A stretch of 64,000 nucleotides of DNA from Enterocytospora artemiae (Eukaryota; Microsporidia), in the NCBI GenBank assembly GCA_038659295.1, contig JASNGC010000002.1:124001-188000 (forward strand), in the 5' to 3' direction. Made by a program: the position numbers and the translations under genes. Below, piece by piece: positions 1 to 9,066 of the stretch; the stretch's first letter is position 1; the number at the start of each line of letters is the position of its first letter. The notes beneath the pieces are model-generated. The model searched no databases. It was not told the origin of the DNA and was given only the letters and a program-made list of their open reading frames with translations.

Positions 1-241
1 GAATAGATATTCCAGATCTCAATATTGCATTGTTTAAAACCTCACTAACACTAAGACCAAGTGGGTGTTTCTGCACTCCTTTGTATTCTCTTCCATTGTA
101 GCATATTTTGAGTGCTATTGTTCTTAGATTCTCTACATCAAAATAGCTTTTACGGGCAAATTCAACATTATTTTTATTATAAATAATTTGGATTAAATCT
201 GATTTGGAGAGATTAGAAAGATACTCTTTAAAGGTTGTCAT
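1..241 (-). CDS. PUS3: tRNA pseudouridine synthase, PUS3/DEG1-like (5' end only)
   Basis: Partial gene running off the left edge; the first 80 codons are visible. The start ATG follows an AGCCCCA block, the usual start context in this window. A short charged N-terminus leads into RTIALKICYNGREYKGVQ, which resembles the first beta strand of TruA-family enzymes of the PUS3/DEG1 type (fungal and animal forms read roughly 'ALRIAYMGWGYQG' here). PUS3 converts U38/U39 of tRNA anticodon arms to pseudouridine. The catalytic Asp lies outside the window, so assignment rests on the N-terminal strand only. PUS1 is the main alternative. Confidence 0.62.
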   Translation of the reverse strand, partial: MTTFKEYLSNLSKSDLIQIIYNKNNVEFARKSYFDVENLRTIALKICYNGREYKGVQKHPLGLSVSEVLNNAILRSGISI

Positions 242-435
242 TGGGGCTATAAAACTGAATAGAAAAACTCCTAACCACAAAATAAGTAACATAGATAATG
301 TATACTCTAAAAACTTTAAAACGCATGATGGCTCTGTAAGATTTACAGACCATCACCATGTATTGTGTGCATTAATAGCATTGATGGAATTCTACTTTTG
401 GGCACCCAAATTTTTACAAAATTTTGAGGCCCCAG

Positions 436-846
436 ATGGACAAAGTTTTCAGAGTGAACCCACATGTGTTGGTCAATGCAATTGCCGAGCATTTAACAAA
501 AGAGGATATCACACTGCCCAATAACGTCGATTTGATAAAGACAGGGTTTGGTAAGCAATATTCTCCAAATGATGAGAAGTGGTTCTATAATAGAATGGCA
601 AGTATCGTAAGATTGGCGATGAAAACAGGCAAAGTAAGCATTAATGGACTGGCAATGAAATACTCGGTCAGACACAACAGAGGTGTTAGACCCACAGGAT
701 TTGCTTCTGCATCCAAGTTTGTGATAGGTTCTGCAATTGAAAACCTAAAAACCATTGGATGGTTCGACTTCCAGCAGAAGAACATTCTAACCGAGAAGGC
801 TAGAAATGTCCTTGAGGAGATTATTGAAAAGGTTAACGAAGAATAA
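436..846 (+). CDS. RPS19: 40S ribosomal protein eS19
   Basis: A 136-residue protein matching eS19 along its full length: MDKVFRVNPHVLVNAIAEHL, then the WFYNRMASIVR segment, the GVRPTGFASAS stretch and a C-terminal helix. It belongs to the head of the small ribosomal subunit and is needed for late 18S rRNA processing. The start is ATG 436, preceded by GGCCCCAG; an upstream in-frame TTG at 424 is not needed. The TAA stop is embedded in GAATAAAC, a probable polyadenylation signal. No intron is seen, although ribosomal protein genes are the usual site of the few microsporidian introns. Confidence 0.95.
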   Translation: MDKVFRVNPHVLVNAIAEHLTKEDITLPNNVDLIKTGFGKQYSPNDEKWFYNRMASIVRLAMKTGKVSINGLAMKYSVRHNRGVRPTGFASASKFVIGSAIENLKTIGWFDFQQKNILTEKARNVLEEIIEKVNEE

Positions 847-968
847 ACATAATTAGGCCCTAATTTTCTGATCTGTCAAACTCTTGTATATTGGCGATAG
901 AGAGAACCCACTCTCAGTTAAATAATCTGCTTATGTGCACCTAGACAGTTTTAATCAAATAATTTTAT

Positions 969-1235
969 TTATATCAAAGCATCAACCTTCCTGACGGTCA
1001 TCGATGGGAAAATGCCTGCTTTATCGTTCATAATTTGTAAAACATGGTTTCCCTGCAAAACAATACATTTCCTTGTTCCAACAGTCGAAATTGATCCTCC
1101 ACATCCATATTTACTCTTCAACTTCTTAATAAGCATGTCCATCTCCTTCTCTGGATAATTATATATAATTGTAGTATCCTTGTTTTTTGTTTTCTTGAAG
1201 CAAATGCTTATCGCATTGCTTTCAGAATTTTCCAT
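969..1235 (-). CDS. SUI1: Translation initiation factor eIF1 (SUI1 domain)
   Basis: An 88-residue protein with the SUI1 fold pattern. A basic helix (LIKKLKSKYGCGGSI) is followed by an IVLQGNH strand, equivalent to the 'IQLQGD' strand of eIF1, and a final hydrophobic strand. eIF1 binds the 40S P-site region and enforces AUG selection. The start ATG follows TTCACCC. The protein is about 20 residues shorter than yeast eIF1, missing mainly the flexible N-terminal tail. Another SUI1-domain protein such as DENR is possible, but the short length favours eIF1. Confidence 0.78.
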   Translation of the reverse strand: MENSESNAISICFKKTKNKDTTIIYNYPEKEMDMLIKKLKSKYGCGGSISTVGTRKCIVLQGNHVLQIMNDKAGIFPSMTVRKVDALI

Positions 1236-2361
1236 GGGTGAAAATTTGCAAAAATAATTTTATTAAAAAGAATTGGGAAGCTACCACAAAATATTTTGGT
1301 TTCTAATGCAAAACTTTTTCACATTACCCCAATATTCATGTGAATTCAACAGTATAACATCTATAGCCAACTTTCAGTTTTTAGGTTTTGGACATCACAA
1401 TTTGCTCATGTCCAATTCGAACCTAACTGTAATTCATTGAAATTTTCATCAGTAAATATTAGAAATAGAATGAATTTTACCAATAAATCACTAAAGTATG
1501 TTAAATACCGCGGAATACAATATCATTGGATGTTGTGTATAGTGGTAATTAGCTAGTAAAATTAAGAAATAAATATTTTGTGAATGTGGCATTATTACAA
1601 GGGAATATAAGATATAATAATCAAGAGTTAGTTAGTTATATCGACGAGGAAGTAATTGAATTGTAGAAGTTAATTTACATCATATTGAAAACTTTAACCA
1701 GAAATCGTAGCAATTATTTATTATTAAATCAATAATATAGATAGAAGATCAGAATAGTAAGAATGGAAAGTGTGAGAATAAAAGCAGTTTGAACTAATTT
1801 ACAAGAATAACGTAATAAGGCTAAGCAGACAATTAAAACAATGGCTAGAAGGCTATCCAATGATACGTTGCTCATTCTTCTATTAAACAGATGAATATCC
1901 CTCCAGTGAGTGAAGCATAGCTACTCGAATCCGGAGTGGTGATTCAGCAATTGTTAAATACCGTATTTTTCCATATATATTGGATCATCATCTTCCGCAA
2001 AACAAAAATCGCATACAGCAATCAGATATGTTACTAACATATTCACGGGATTTATTTTTCTTTTATAAAATAAAATCACAAGTTTTGATGTTGATTCCTG
2101 TGGGAAAATCAAGATATTGAAAAAATTTATCAAGGTACAATAGAATACAGAGTAGATTTCTCTTAGCCATCCAAGTGTTTGAATATCCGATGGCTTTAAA
2201 TGGGAAATCAATAAATTAACAAGCCATTTTTGGCTTAGAATTGTTAATAATGATATTTTGAATCATATCTCATAGCATACTGGAAGTTTACAAAAATACT
2301 GTTATGACTGTGATGAAAGGTAAAATGACCAGCACATATTATTTGTAGTAGTGAAGAACAA
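1236..2361. other. Long intergenic region, no convincing gene
   Basis: About 1.1 kb of A+T-rich sequence. The longest open frame (2211-1954, minus strand) starts at TTG, has no C-block, and resembles nothing I know. No tRNA cloverleaf or other RNA was recognised. Confidence 0.5.
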
Positions 2362-2480
2362 AAACTACAGTACCATGTGTTCCCGAGTGATCTCTCAACT
2401 AAGTACTTGCAATGGCTCGCACAGGCTTGACTTCCGAGTTCTGAAGGGATCGGGTATTTTACTGAGGATATGACCGTAAC
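2362..2480 (-). rRNA. 5S ribosomal RNA
   Basis: The minus strand reads as a eukaryotic 5S rRNA of about 118 nt. It has a 5' GTTACGGTCATA block, the internal GATCCC...GAACTCGGAAG loop B/C region, AAGTACTTAGTTGAGAGATCACTCGGGAA (compare GTACTTGGATGGGAGACCGCCTGGGAA) and a 3' ACTGTAG. The 5' TTACGGT pairs with the 3' ACTGTAG over seven positions (helix I, two wobbles). The RNA-polymerase-III internal control region is therefore present. It stands alone, not next to a large rRNA unit. Exact ends are uncertain by 1-3 nt. Confidence 0.88.
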
Positions 2481-2989
2481 TGGATTGGGTCATAGCACAG
2501 TATATGTGCTTATTCATGCACAACACAGAGTATTTTTATATACAAATGGCCCAAACTCCATTGGGTGGGATATAAAGACAAATATGAATAATCGGTTGGT
2601 TGTAAATAGGACAGTATCTCCTGCCATTTTTGTTGAGTATCCACAAGGATTAATTTAGGATCAAAAGATAAAACATGATTTTGGAGATGAACAGTTTATT
2701 GAGATGTTAGACATGTGTGATTGTTAACTCACTACCACCATTTTGTTCATAGTGCCATTGTCAACTGTTGTTGTAGTGTTTCATATATCTGAGAGTGATT
2801 TATTGATAAGGTTTAAGGGAAAGGGGGATAGTTCATAAACAAGAGGATAATAATTGAGTTGGTATATTGTGTTGATGTAGTTGTTATGTCTAATATCAAT
2901 ATCTTAGCAGTATTTTGAAAGAGATATTAATAATGTATAAGAGTATAAGGGGAAAGGAGCAATAAATATGAAACATTAACCCAATACTC
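2481..2989. other. Intergenic region between 5S rRNA and LRR gene
   Basis: About 500 bases. A 62-codon frame starting inside the 5S gene has no support. The C-block of the LRR gene (AACCCAATACTC) lies at the right end. Nothing else recognised. Confidence 0.5.
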
Positions 2990-5900
2990 ATGATATCGAT
3001 AGACCAGATAGCCGAGATACTTAATATGGAAGAATATGGAAGTATAAGAATAACAATTCTCAATCCAACATTTGGATATATTTATTTGATGAATTGTGGA
3101 CCCAACTTGCGAAGATATAATCCAGAAATTGAAGTTACATATAAGGATGGTAAAAGAAATTTTGGAGAAGATAAAAGTAAAGATAGTCTCACAAGTCTTA
3201 TGATAGATTTATTCCCATCACCAGCAGGTGTATTGTGTCCAGTTAGAACTATGATGAGCAATTTTGGATATCGCTATTTTCTCGAAATCATCGATGACAA
3301 GACTAAAGAAACTAGACGTAGTGAAGGTGTAAGAATGATGGCAGAGATATTTGCCTACATTTTGACAGGAGGTAAAACAAATATAACTAGGCCACCTAAC
3401 AAACACGAAATCGGTTATATTGCTAACCTAATAATAAATAATTCTATAAAAGAGTCAAAATCTGAATTGTTCAAGGGCAAGGACAAAGAACTCAAACTTC
3501 TCTTGATCCATGGATTTATGATTGAAGTATTAGATTCCAAAGAAGATCTAGAATTATACCTTAGTACAATATTAGAGAAAATTAAAGAAAAATCATGTAA
3601 AATAGACAGATATAATATGGGTGATGATTTCACGGAAACATTCAGTGAATTTTATAGGAGTATTAACTCTTCATTCCCATACTCCAGGGTGAATACACCA
3701 GTTTCGAATGCTTCAACTCCGATATACGCAAGAGATGGTAATGCATTTGGAACTAAAACATTCTCGGATTGTGTTGAAATGGCACTGCTTCACCTTTTTA
3801 ACTGCTTGTTCTGGGATGCGAAAGAACGGTGTTATTCATTGGAACATCTAGAATTGGATGAAGATTCACCATTGGCGAAATTCTACAGAAATGTTGGAAA
3901 TAAACAATTCATAATCACAAGTGACACAAGAAAGGAATGGTCTCGGGTGGTACAAGACTTGGGAAGTTCTACATCTACTAAAAGAAGTAAATATTCAATA
4001 GGTAAGATTGTATATGGAATTGCAAGAAATGAAGTGAAATCAGGACTGATAAATATGATGAATGTGATGGTTGCAGTAGTATCTTCGACAAATAAGGATA
4101 TAAGGAAATTTTTGAAGGACACTAGTATGAATCAGGATAATATAGAAGAAAAGTTTAGGGAATTGATTGACAAGTTAAAACATTGTAATTGTAAAGTCGA
4201 GTGTAAATTCAAATCAATCGGAGAATTTACAAAGGGCAGTAGAACAGATATCAGTGGGAATATACTACTTACATTTAAAAATAGAGCTAACTTAAATGAA
4301 GTCAGGATGGTGTTAAAAATTGATAGTGAACATTCTGTGATGCACTTTATCTCAGATACAATTCAAGAAGATAAGTTATCAGAATTTGTTGATACACTTA
4401 CATTCAGTGGATATGAGGATGTAGCAATACCACTTCCTATTTCACTGACTATGAAATACCTAATGTTCGGTGATGAGAGATTCAGCTTTACCATATCCAA
4501 CGATTTCTTCACGAATATGTACAATAGAATGATTAATAACAATGAAGAGAAGGTAGAAGTACTGACGTATTTGTTTGAACAGAGAGATGATAAGAAATTT
4601 GGAAAATACTCAAATGAGGTTACAAACCAAATATTGGATACAGTGGAGTTAACAGATGCAGGCACACAGAAGATGTTCTCACCATTTCTACCGAATGATA
4701 CACTATATATAGGATACAATATATATAATGTGTTTAAAGAAGCATGTAAATCAGGGTCCAACATCTTGAAAGAGTATTGGGGAAAAGAGATGTCTAAAGA
4801 AATGCCTAAATTTGATTCAATTGAGTTAATTAAGTCAATGGTGATATGGGATGATGATAATGTACTCGATGAAATGCCAAAATATGTATCTTGTGAGACA
4901 TTAAAAGCATTGAAGATTTGGATTACTAGAGAGAATAGAATATCATCTGTAGTTAATTTACTCGAGAAAGCTAATAAATTGAAATATTTGGAATTATGTG
5001 TAAGTAGAGATGGTAAAGATTTAAATGAAACGAATTTAAGTCGCATTGTGGAGTCACTGAAGAATATTCCATTAGAACATCTTAACTTAAGCCTAAGTGA
5101 TCTGCCATACGATTTGCGGATGAAACTACTTATTCAAGTATTGAAGAATTGTCAGAATCTTGAGTCTCTTTATATCAATCACAATGCAATTGGAAAGTGT
5201 GATTCATCCTATTTAGAACAACTGTTCAAAGCCATAGGAGAAATGAAATCACTGAAGGAATTGGATATTAGTAACAATGAACTTGGATTGAAAGGAACTA
5301 GAATGTTTGTGGAATCAATATCTAGTTTAGATATAGAGAGTTTAACATATTTCTTGAATGGCCTGGATGAAAATGGAGCAGGATCAGCTTTTTCAGAGTT
5401 GTTATCGAAGATGCCGAAGTTAAAGAAACTCTATTTGGGTGGAATGGATGGAGGTGATTTAAATCCAAGTAATATGCAGTCTATATGTAGAGGAAAGAAT
5501 GGTGCTCATATTCCTTGCGAAGGAATAGAATATTTATATTTAGATTATAATATTTATTATGGTCGTCTATTTTACAAGTTGGCGGAGGAAATGGAAAATA
5601 TGTTGAATTGGTTTCCCAATCTGAAAGGTATAAAGTTAAATGGAAGTTTTATGGAGATGACGATTACTGAATTCTTCAATATGATTCAAAAGTATGAAAA
5701 GATAGTTAATGTGGATATGGGAGATAGTGATTTTGATCAATCAAGAGACGAATGCGAAATTGGTAATGATTTGAGAATAGAATCACTTAATATCTCAGGA
5801 TACAAATGTCAATATGAATGCGAAATTGGTAATGATTTGAGAACAAGATCACTTAATATCTCAGGACACAAATTTGAAGATGAACGGATAATTGGTAAGA

Positions 5901-6415
5901 TAATAACAAATATGCCCGAATTGAAAGTATTGGATATGGGACCCTGTCACATAAGAAATAAGAGTTATATTTTGGATAGAATTAAAGGTTTAGAGAAATT
6001 GACTGATGTAAACTTGCGAAACAATGATTTGGAATTGGACAATTTAACAACAATAACGGAGATTATTTTCAATAACAGGTTGATTGAAAGATTAGATCTT
6101 TCGCAGAATGATTTGGGAAAGGGTACTATGGATGCAGAAGAAAGAAGAGAGGTGATCGGAAAGTTTGCAGCGGCACTTGGATCATTGGAACATCTGGAGG
6201 ATTTAAATATGTGGGATATCAAGTTTGATGGCTCAGATTGGAGTACAGTAATCAAGTCGATAGTAAATCTTCCCAATTTAAAGAAATTAATAATTTTATG
6301 CAGTGATTTTGTATCGATGGATAGGGATACTAAAAATATGTTGAGTAAACTTAGAAAGAGGGGAGTGTGGGTTGATATTACAAACTATTCGAGATTTTTT
6401 AAGCGAGAATTTTGA
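2990..6415 (+). CDS. Giant leucine-rich repeat protein (1141 aa)
   Basis: The largest gene in the window. The N-terminal half (about 1-640) has no recognisable domain. The C-terminal half carries many LRRs of the ribonuclease-inhibitor type, with motifs such as LKELDISNNELGLKG, LEHLNLSLSDL, LTDVNLRNNDLEL and IERLDLSQNDL. No signal peptide or membrane segment is visible in this frame. The start ATG lies after AACCCAATACTC. Within the LRRs a 66-base unit is tandemly duplicated (5750-5815 and 5816-5881). The stop comes just after a T6 run, and a different frame beyond it encodes a hydrophobic segment (see the feature at 6420). Large LRR families are typical accessory genes in several microsporidia; function and partner are unknown. 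Confidence 0.85.
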   Translation: MISIDQIAEILNMEEYGSIRITILNPTFGYIYLMNCGPNLRRYNPEIEVTYKDGKRNFGEDKSKDSLTSLMIDLFPSPAGVLCPVRTMMSNFGYRYFLEIIDDKTKETRRSEGVRMMAEIFAYILTGGKTNITRPPNKHEIGYIANLIINNSIKESKSELFKGKDKELKLLLIHGFMIEVLDSKEDLELYLSTILEKIKEKSCKIDRYNMGDDFTETFSEFYRSINSSFPYSRVNTPVSNASTPIYARDGNAFGTKTFSDCVEMALLHLFNCLFWDAKERCYSLEHLELDEDSPLAKFYRNVGNKQFIITSDTRKEWSRVVQDLGSSTSTKRSKYSIGKIVYGIARNEVKSGLINMMNVMVAVVSSTNKDIRKFLKDTSMNQDNIEEKFRELIDKLKHCNCKVECKFKSIGEFTKGSRTDISGNILLTFKNRANLNEVRMVLKIDSEHSVMHFISDTIQEDKLSEFVDTLTFSGYEDVAIPLPISLTMKYLMFGDERFSFTISNDFFTNMYNRMINNNEEKVEVLTYLFEQRDDKKFGKYSNEVTNQILDTVELTDAGTQKMFSPFLPNDTLYIGYNIYNVFKEACKSGSNILKEYWGKEMSKEMPKFDSIELIKSMVIWDDDNVLDEMPKYVSCETLKALKIWITRENRISSVVNLLEKANKLKYLELCVSRDGKDLNETNLSRIVESLKNIPLEHLNLSLSDLPYDLRMKLLIQVLKNCQNLESLYINHNAIGKCDSSYLEQLFKAIGEMKSLKELDISNNELGLKGTRMFVESISSLDIESLTYFLNGLDENGAGSAFSELLSKMPKLKKLYLGGMDGGDLNPSNMQSICRGKNGAHIPCEGIEYLYLDYNIYYGRLFYKLAEEMENMLNWFPNLKGIKLNGSFMEMTITEFFNMIQKYEKIVNVDMGDSDFDQSRDECEIGNDLRIESLNISGYKCQYECEIGNDLRTRSLNISGHKFEDERIIGKIITNMPELKVLDMGPCHIRNKSYILDRIKGLEKLTDVNLRNNDLELDNLTTITEIIFNNRLIERLDLSQNDLGKGTMDAEERREVIGKFAAALGSLEHLEDLNMWDIKFDGSDWSTVIKSIVNLPNLKKLIILCSDFVSMDRDTKNMLSKLRKRGVWVDITNYSRFFKREF
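5750..5881 (+). repeat. 66-bp tandem duplication inside the LRR gene
   Basis: Two adjacent 66-base (22-codon) units, each starting GAATGCGAAATTGGTAATG and encoding ECEIGNDLR...SLNISG. The reading frame is kept, so the duplication adds exactly one LRR-like unit. High identity suggests it is recent. Confidence 0.85.
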
Positions 6416-6419
6416 TTAT

Positions 6420-6704
6420 ATGATTGTGAATAAATCTATATTTCTCAACACAACAAGAGGTTTAATGAATATAACAATGTTTTTGAGTATTGTTGTAGTA
6501 ATTAGCTGTTTTCTTATCAGTGTTTGTAAACTCTCAATCAAGACATTGTTGGGATGTACTATATTATCAGGTATAGTAGTATATAAACTAGTTGTTTTCA
6601 GAATAAAACTTTTATTAAAAGAGAAATCCAATCTAGAAATGACATTGTTTCTGGTAGGATCAGTCAAAGCTAGCTATTTCTATAAGCAATTTCTAATTCA
6701 CTAG
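6420..6704 (+). CDS. Small membrane protein or detached C-terminal tail of the LRR protein
   Basis: A 94-codon frame beginning 5 bases after the LRR stop. It contains two strongly hydrophobic stretches (MNITMFLSIVVVISCFLISV and TLLGCTILSGIVVYKLVVF). This frame is already open from about 6372, inside the LRR gene, so a one-base slip in the T6 run at 6395-6400 would fuse it to the LRR protein as a membrane anchor. No C-block precedes ATG 6420. I favour an LRR tail separated by a frameshift (real or sequencing error) over an independent gene. Confidence 0.4.
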   Translation: MIVNKSIFLNTTRGLMNITMFLSIVVVISCFLISVCKLSIKTLLGCTILSGIVVYKLVVFRIKLLLKEKSNLEMTLFLVGSVKASYFYKQFLIH

Positions 6705-6771
6705 TAATCTGTCTGCATCTGATGAAGATATTCTGAAGACGAGTGAATAAAGCTTAATTGAGGTTATCATG

Positions 6772-7102
6772 TTATCTGGTAACTCGATACTTGTGGATAT
6801 TCCCGATAACTTTATCTGTAGTATTCTTTAGAACAGAAGGACAATTGGTGTTGGATGTATCTTCAACATCATACATTAGTGGTTGAGACAAGATATACAG
6901 TTCCTCTTCAGTGGCAATCAATTTTATATCATCTCTAATATCCAAGTCATTAATTATTGTTGGATTTATGGATAGCTGTGTGTATTTACGAGTGAGCTGT
7001 TCATTAAATTGTGATTTTCATTACCTGGATTATAGTGGTATTTGTACCTGTCATGAAAGAGATGTTTAAATAGTCTTGAGGTAGTGAAAAAATTTCGTAT
7101 AA
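6772..7102 (-). pseudogene. Decayed or intron-containing coding remnant
   Basis: The minus strand shows protein-like coding in two frames. One frame runs from about 7102 and reads YEIFSLPQDYLNISFMTG...TIIQ. The second reads on from LTRKYTQLSINPTIINDLDI to a stop at 6774. The two can be joined either by removing one base from an A4 run, or by a 28-nt candidate intron (CAG|GTAATG...TTTAATGAACAG|CTC). Further upstream frames contain stops, so the whole is more likely a decaying gene. No family recognised. Confidence 0.35.
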
Positions 7103-7324
7103 CTATTAATATTCATCACAATCTACTGAAGAAACTCATCACAACAACTTGATATTAGAACTGCCATATGCATCTATCATATGCTATTGCCAAACCACAA
7201 ATATATCTAATGGATTTCGTGTTAATACTGTTAACATTCGAATATCTTATTTACAGAAAGAGATATATACCGTGCTTTTCATTTGTTTGTTTGTGAGATT
7301 ACTTTCGTAAAAATTTTTAGCCCC

Positions 7325-7855
7325 ATGTCCATTAGTATTACAACAGCTGAGCAGGTGACGAATTTTGCATTTTCCATAGGATCAATGGCCTTTTCCAAGA
7401 AGCCATTTCTGACCACAACAACAGCTGTGACAATGATTCGGATTGGTTTTGTTGTCTCGACATTGCTACAGATCTTGGCATATCTGTACATTAGACAAAA
7501 AATTGTTGCAACAAACAACCAGCAGAAATTCAGATACAAGAATCCAGCGCCACTCCAGGACGATGAGATAGAAGTTGCAACCTTTGACTATGATATGGCC
7601 GAGTGTAACAAGGCGCTTAAAGGAATGCTTTTTCAAGTGTTGATTACCAGTTTTATTCACTATAAATGGAAGGGTGTTCAGCCTGTTTTGATCCAAGCAC
7701 TTGGAATTATCAAACCAATCTTATTCTCAGGGCTGTTTAGGGAATATATTTATGGAATTAAGATGCAGAGACCATTTGAAAAAAATAAAGTATTTGGAGG
7801 TCATGATGAGATAAAGGTGGAGGAATTAAGATCATCCAAAAAGAAAGAGGAATAA
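7325..7855 (+). CDS. PHO88: PHO88/SND3-like ER membrane protein
   Basis: A 176-residue protein. The N-terminal membrane region (TMIRIGFVVSTLLQILAYLYI) is followed by RQKIVATNNQQKFRYKNP, then a conserved 'ATFDYDMAECNKALKGML' helix, a second hydrophobic segment and a basic tail with RPFEKNKVFGG. Fungal PHO88 has the same layout (YIRILYCSS...RIVAKND...DYDLKEIDSAIK...LKRPFKAPSLFGG). PHO88/SND3 acts in the SND route that inserts membrane and tail-anchored proteins into the ER. The start is ATG 7325 after TTTTAGCCCC. The stop lies in GAATAAAT. Confidence 0.82.
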   Translation: MSISITTAEQVTNFAFSIGSMAFSKKPFLTTTTAVTMIRIGFVVSTLLQILAYLYIRQKIVATNNQQKFRYKNPAPLQDDEIEVATFDYDMAECNKALKGMLFQVLITSFIHYKWKGVQPVLIQALGIIKPILFSGLFREYIYGIKMQRPFEKNKVFGGHDEIKVEELRSSKKKEE

Positions 7856-7944
7856 ATTGAAGTAATATTTCAGACTATATTTTAAGTTGTAAAGGTGTTT
7901 ATCCGAATGGATAAGTTCTTGGAACTGCTTTTTGCCAATTAAGA

Positions 7945-8014
7945 ATACAGAATGTTCATGAAATTTGTGTCGTTTTGTTGTTCTAATCTAATTTATTCAT
8001 GCTTGTGCGGTATT
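7945..8014 (+). repeat. Left arm of an inverted duplication
   Basis: About 70 bases that are the reverse complement of 10953-11022 with about five mismatches (my hand alignment). The arm contains ATACAGAATGTTCATGAAAT and TTGTTGTTCTAATCTAATTT. The right arm covers the last codons and 3' flank of the gene at 10332-10970, so the left arm is an inverted copy of a gene end. Confidence 0.8.
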
Positions 8015-8100
8015 GATGTTTATCGTTCTGATAATAAACGATGCATGATTACGGCTAAACTACATACTAGGGATATTGTTAGGTATATTTTAGATAGATC

Positions 8101-8742
8101 CTAAGATGTGGTGCTGATACCTATATACTTTCTGAATAGGATTATAGCCAACAAAATTACCAGAGTTCCTAACAATCCTATTATGCCTGCAAATATACCC
8201 GCAAAAGTCTCTAATAGCATTCCGTTTCTTCTGTGCTCCCATATGTGGAAGGATAATAGATTGACATCCTTGTCAAATACTCCGTTAAGCTCACACTTGA
8301 AAATCTTTCCTCCAGCGTCCTTTACTAAAATTTTAATGTCAAAACAGCTATCAGGCTCAATGCTGGAAAATTCACAAAGATTTAGAATGTTGACACACAC
8401 AGCATCATCTTCAATTGTAGGAAATGGTGATTCCTCTAATACTCTTTTCCCATTCTTTTTTATAATCATAAACCTAGTGTTACCTTTTCTTAAAATTGTT
8501 GACGTTACATTTCTGCCTTCCTTTGTGCCAATTAATGTTAATGCATATTCTGAAACTTTTCCTGTTATCTTCAAATTATGTCCTTGACTTCTTATTGTAT
8601 GCAATTTTGGATTGATATCTGGGAAAGAGTCGAATTTGTCCAGCTCAAATCCCAAAGAGATGTTGCCGTTGAAGTGCTCTGATAGTTTCCCTTCTGCTGG
8701 GGCTCTTATAAGACTCATCGCCAGTGTTAAGAGTTTGAACAT
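8101..8742 (-). CDS. Secreted/membrane-anchored family protein, copy A
   Basis: A 213-residue protein with an N-terminal hydrophobic signal-like segment (MFKLLTLAMSL), a lumenal or extracellular domain and one C-terminal membrane helix (about 183-206) before a short basic tail. It is related to the gene at 10332-10970: both have KFDSFP, a following 'ITG.VSEY' strand, a CVNILNLCEF/VSINMLDFFE segment and 'AGGKIFKCELNGVFDKD/AEGKIFKHEVNGKLDKD'. The two genes point towards each other's flanks in an inverted arrangement. No known domain was recognised. The topology suggests a surface or vacuolar type I membrane protein. Confidence 0.75.
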   Translation of the reverse strand: MFKLLTLAMSLIRAPAEGKLSEHFNGNISLGFELDKFDSFPDINPKLHTIRSQGHNLKITGKVSEYALTLIGTKEGRNVTSTILRKGNTRFMIIKKNGKRVLEESPFPTIEDDAVCVNILNLCEFSSIEPDSCFDIKILVKDAGGKIFKCELNGVFDKDVNLLSFHIWEHRRNGMLLETFAGIFAGIIGLLGTLVILLAIILFRKYIGISTTS

Positions 8743-8763
8743 GGAGGTGGAGGATATTTTCTC

Positions 8764-8961
8764 CTATAGATAATTTAAAGGATATGATGAGCTGATATCG
8801 CTATTTAACTTTCTGAATGACCAGATAGTAGAGTGTTTCGAATTCAAATGGTCATGCCGTAATATATTATTTACTTTAACAGAATGTAAGTCGCCCTTAC
8901 TACATACTAAAGTTTCTTGTGAAAGACTAACTAATAAAAGTACTACACCTATTGCATACAT
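8764..8961 (-). CDS. Possible small secreted protein
   Basis: A 65-codon frame just upstream of, and on the same strand as, copy A. The first 21 residues (MYAIGVVLLLVSLSQETLVC) look like a signal peptide; the rest is not recognisable. There is no C-block before the ATG, and the frame is short enough to be chance. Confidence 0.25.
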   Translation of the reverse strand: MYAIGVVLLLVSLSQETLVCSKGDLHSVKVNNILRHDHLNSKHSTIWSFRKLNSDISSSYPLNYL

Positions 8962-9066
8962 AGAAATAGTTTCAATGATTAAGACTCATATTTAAGAATA
9001 AGTCAAAATCAATTTATTAAACTCCTTTAAATATCATCATTTAAAGTTAACAATATATCACCCATC

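Noticed and set aside
1528..1560. Sequence GATGTTGTGTATAGTGGTAATTAGC resembling a tRNA A-box
   Set aside because: No B-box (GGTTCGANNCC) follows and no cloverleaf can be drawn.
1954..2211. 85-codon minus-strand frame upstream of the 5S gene
   Set aside because: Starts at TTG, no C-block, no recognisable motif; length is within chance for A+T-rich DNA.
2470..2658. 62-codon plus-strand frame
   Set aside because: Its start lies inside the 5S rRNA gene on the opposite strand, and the protein has no support.
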